From assembly GCA_018365455.1 (NCBI GenBank), contig JAGZJZ010000094.1, forward strand, positions 1 to 17,669: a DNA stretch of 17,669 nucleotides. Reading direction: 5' to 3'. Shown piece after piece: positions 16,025-17,669 of the stretch. The position numbers were made by a program, and so were the translations under genes. Within the stretch, counting starts at the first letter, position 1, and the number at the start of each line of letters is the position of its first letter. Under the pieces are notes generated by a model. It had not been told where the DNA came from and did no database searches. It was given only the letters and a program-made list of their open reading frames with translations. Origin of the DNA: Clostridiales bacterium (GTDB lineage Bacteria; Bacillota; Clostridia; Lachnospirales; Lachnospiraceae).

Positions 16025-16078
16025 ACTGCAAACAGTGGAAGGTGATTATCACCAATTTCACCTTCCACTGTTTGCAGT
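16025..16078. repeat. Perfect 21-bp inverted repeat between convergent genes
   Basis: The 21 bases 16025-16045 are exactly reverse-complemented at 16058-16078 around a 12-base loop. It lies between the GH95 gene and the second subtilase gene. There is no proper T run on either side, unlike the other terminators in this window. It could be a terminator without a T tract, an RNA structure or a relic of a mobile element. The rest of 15909-16203 shows no gene. Confidence 0.85.
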
Positions 16079-16203
16079 GATGAAGTTAAATGAAAGATGG
16101 GAAGACTCAAAGAAGAAACCTTTACATTAAAAAAGAGCAGTACCGAAGTACCACCCTAAGTCAGATAGATTGTTTTAGTTGCAACTATTTAGTTTTAAGA
16201 GAT

Positions 16204-17669
16204 TTACTCCCGGAGCCTGAGGATTGTCTGATAGAGATTGAGAGTACCCATACCCGATTCCATGTTTGGATAAATATATGCAGGATTCCGGTCAGCACCA
16301 CGGATTAAATAGGTTCGGATAGAGTTTGCATTCATACCTGCATTATTCCCTTGCACGATACCCCAGGACATCAGATTGGCCGCAGCGCCTGCTACATGGG
16401 CTGCAGCCACGGAAGTTCCAGTATCATATGTCATTGACAATCCTGATTCAGTAGAGTTCCTGGAGATGGAAGGCCCATAGACATTTACACCTGGTGCAAC
16501 AATATTTGGTTTTTCAAATTGAATGCGGTTATTGCCATAACTGGAATGGATATAAAGACTGCTATCCCGATGGTTATAGGCACCTACAGTAATACAACTA
16601 TAAGCATTTGCAGGTTCTGTAATTGTGGTAAATGGATTTGGTTTCAAAAAAACGGTTTCGTGGGAAATAAATCCTGTAATTGGTAGCCACATATGGTAAT
16701 TACCGGTAATGAAAAGATAATTATATACTCGAATTCGCCATACTCCAGGTGTTGGAGATTGAAATCTCATAGTAATAAACTGACTGCCAGAACCCAATAC
16801 GGAGATATCGTAATGAACCGTAAGCTGTGTGTTTTCCAATGTGAAATTCACAAAGGTATCCCTGTCCTCGTTTAAGGGAATGCGTTGTATTATTTGACCT
16901 GTAGGCGATACAAATCCAACAGTATAAAGTTCTGGTGGGGATGCCCATAGCTCGGCGGTAAATCCCTTTTCATTTGGCGCTACCGTTATTTCCACCTCTT
17001 CATATTCCATGTCCGCCTGAATGTCACCCAGAAAATGATGGTACATTCCCAGCAGATACAACAGATGCAAATCCAGTGGTTAAATTTAATCTTCTTAACA
17101 GCAGTCCAAGCGGGGATGTTCCTTCATGACTTCCCATGTTAGTCCCAAGACCGAGACAAATGATCAATGGCATTTTATATCTGGCAGATATAAGAGTCAG
17201 ATATTTAATCCCCATCATAATATCATTTTCCTGATATGCTTCAGCAGTATCTTGTATTAAGTAGTAATCCCGTAAATATTGTTTTGCGGGTTTGAGTTTA
17301 ACTACTGCGATATTACATTCGGGTGCTGCTCCAATAAAATCCCCATTTGGTGATGGTGAACCTGCGGCAATTCCAGCCAGAAATGTTCCATGTCCATTGG
17401 CGTCTGTACTAGGAATTAACGTTAATGGGTTTTCGGATGCCAGAGCTTCATTAATTTCATCATTTGTAAATTCTGTTCCATAAATAATAGTATCATTTAC
17501 GGTAAGTCCCGGAATTCCAGGCGGTAATTTCTGGAGAATATCCAAAGACGGTAAAGTCTGATCCCAAATCCCCAAAATGCGGGATCTGCCGTCCGAAAGC
17601 CGGAACAGCGGATTTTGATAGTCTATTCCGGTATCAATAAAACCAATGATCGTTCCCTGTCCCCGCAAG
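16204..17669 (-). pseudogene. Second Csp-like subtilase gene, frameshifted and cut by the window edge
   Basis: A close paralogue of the subtilase at 835-2583, roughly 85% similar by eye, starting (in this window) at the equivalent of residue 94. The catalytic Asp (FIDTGID), His (NGHGTF) and Ser (TGTSVAAAH) codons are all present. Near 17044/17045 a net 11 bases are missing compared with the intact copy, directly after the oxyanion-hole Asn codon (SAGN). The upstream frame then reads VPSFSG and stops at 17024. The downstream frame resumes at YHHFLGD and runs to the stop at 16204. The full protein is therefore not made unless the frame is bypassed. The start codon and propeptide lie beyond the window. 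A sequencing error of 11 bases is unlikely but not excluded. Confidence 0.85.

Noticed and set aside
16090..16308. 72-codon plus-strand frame
   Set aside because: It lacks a ribosome binding site and its second half is antisense to the subtilase pseudogene.

Overview
The window looks like part of a low-GC Gram-positive anaerobe chromosome, most likely a gut Lachnospiraceae-type Clostridium (inference). The basis is the AT-rich intergenic DNA, the strong AAGGAGG-type ribosome binding sites, Csp-like subtilases, and large secreted glycan-active enzymes built from DNRLRE, FIVAR, dockerin and Big_2 modules. No tRNA, rRNA, CRISPR array or intact transposase was recognised.

Layout. Bases 1-379 carry no convincing gene but hold a promoter followed about 55 bases later by an intrinsic terminator. 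A GNAT acetyltransferase follows (380-802, +). It converges on an intact Csp-like subtilase (835-2583, -), which is divergent from an AraC-family regulator with a GyrI-like effector domain (2728-3732, +). Next come a secreted beta-propeller glycan enzyme with a dockerin (3907-6756, +), a bidirectional terminator and a VanZ-like membrane protein (6868-7518, -). A large GH95 alpha-L-fucosidase-type protein (11490-15908, +) lies to the right. The window ends in a second Csp-like subtilase gene (16204 to the edge, -) that is about 85% similar to the first by eye and is broken by a net 11-base deletion.

The 7.6-11.0 kb stretch is a decaying cell-envelope locus. On the minus strand lie the 3' stub of an ABC ATPase gene, an intact BcrB-like permease, a 25-codon ORF whose end resembles the permease C-terminus, and a uppP gene with an internal deletion. 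The order ATPase, permease, UppP is that of bcrABD-type bacitracin-resistance operons. An intact, oppositely oriented SH3-NlpC/P60 peptidoglycan hydrolase with a near-consensus promoter sits in the middle.

How the genes may work together: the two large secreted enzymes are probably host-glycan (mucin-type) degraders, and the AraC protein is a possible local regulator. The VanZ, UppP, NlpC/P60 and permease genes concern the cell wall or envelope stress. The two subtilases are direct repeats about 15 kb apart. The most notable observations are the short ORF coupled to uppP, the microhomology-type deletion in uppP, the ATPase stub, a 33-base duplication of the AraC gene's start region, and a perfect 21-base inverted repeat at 16025-16078.
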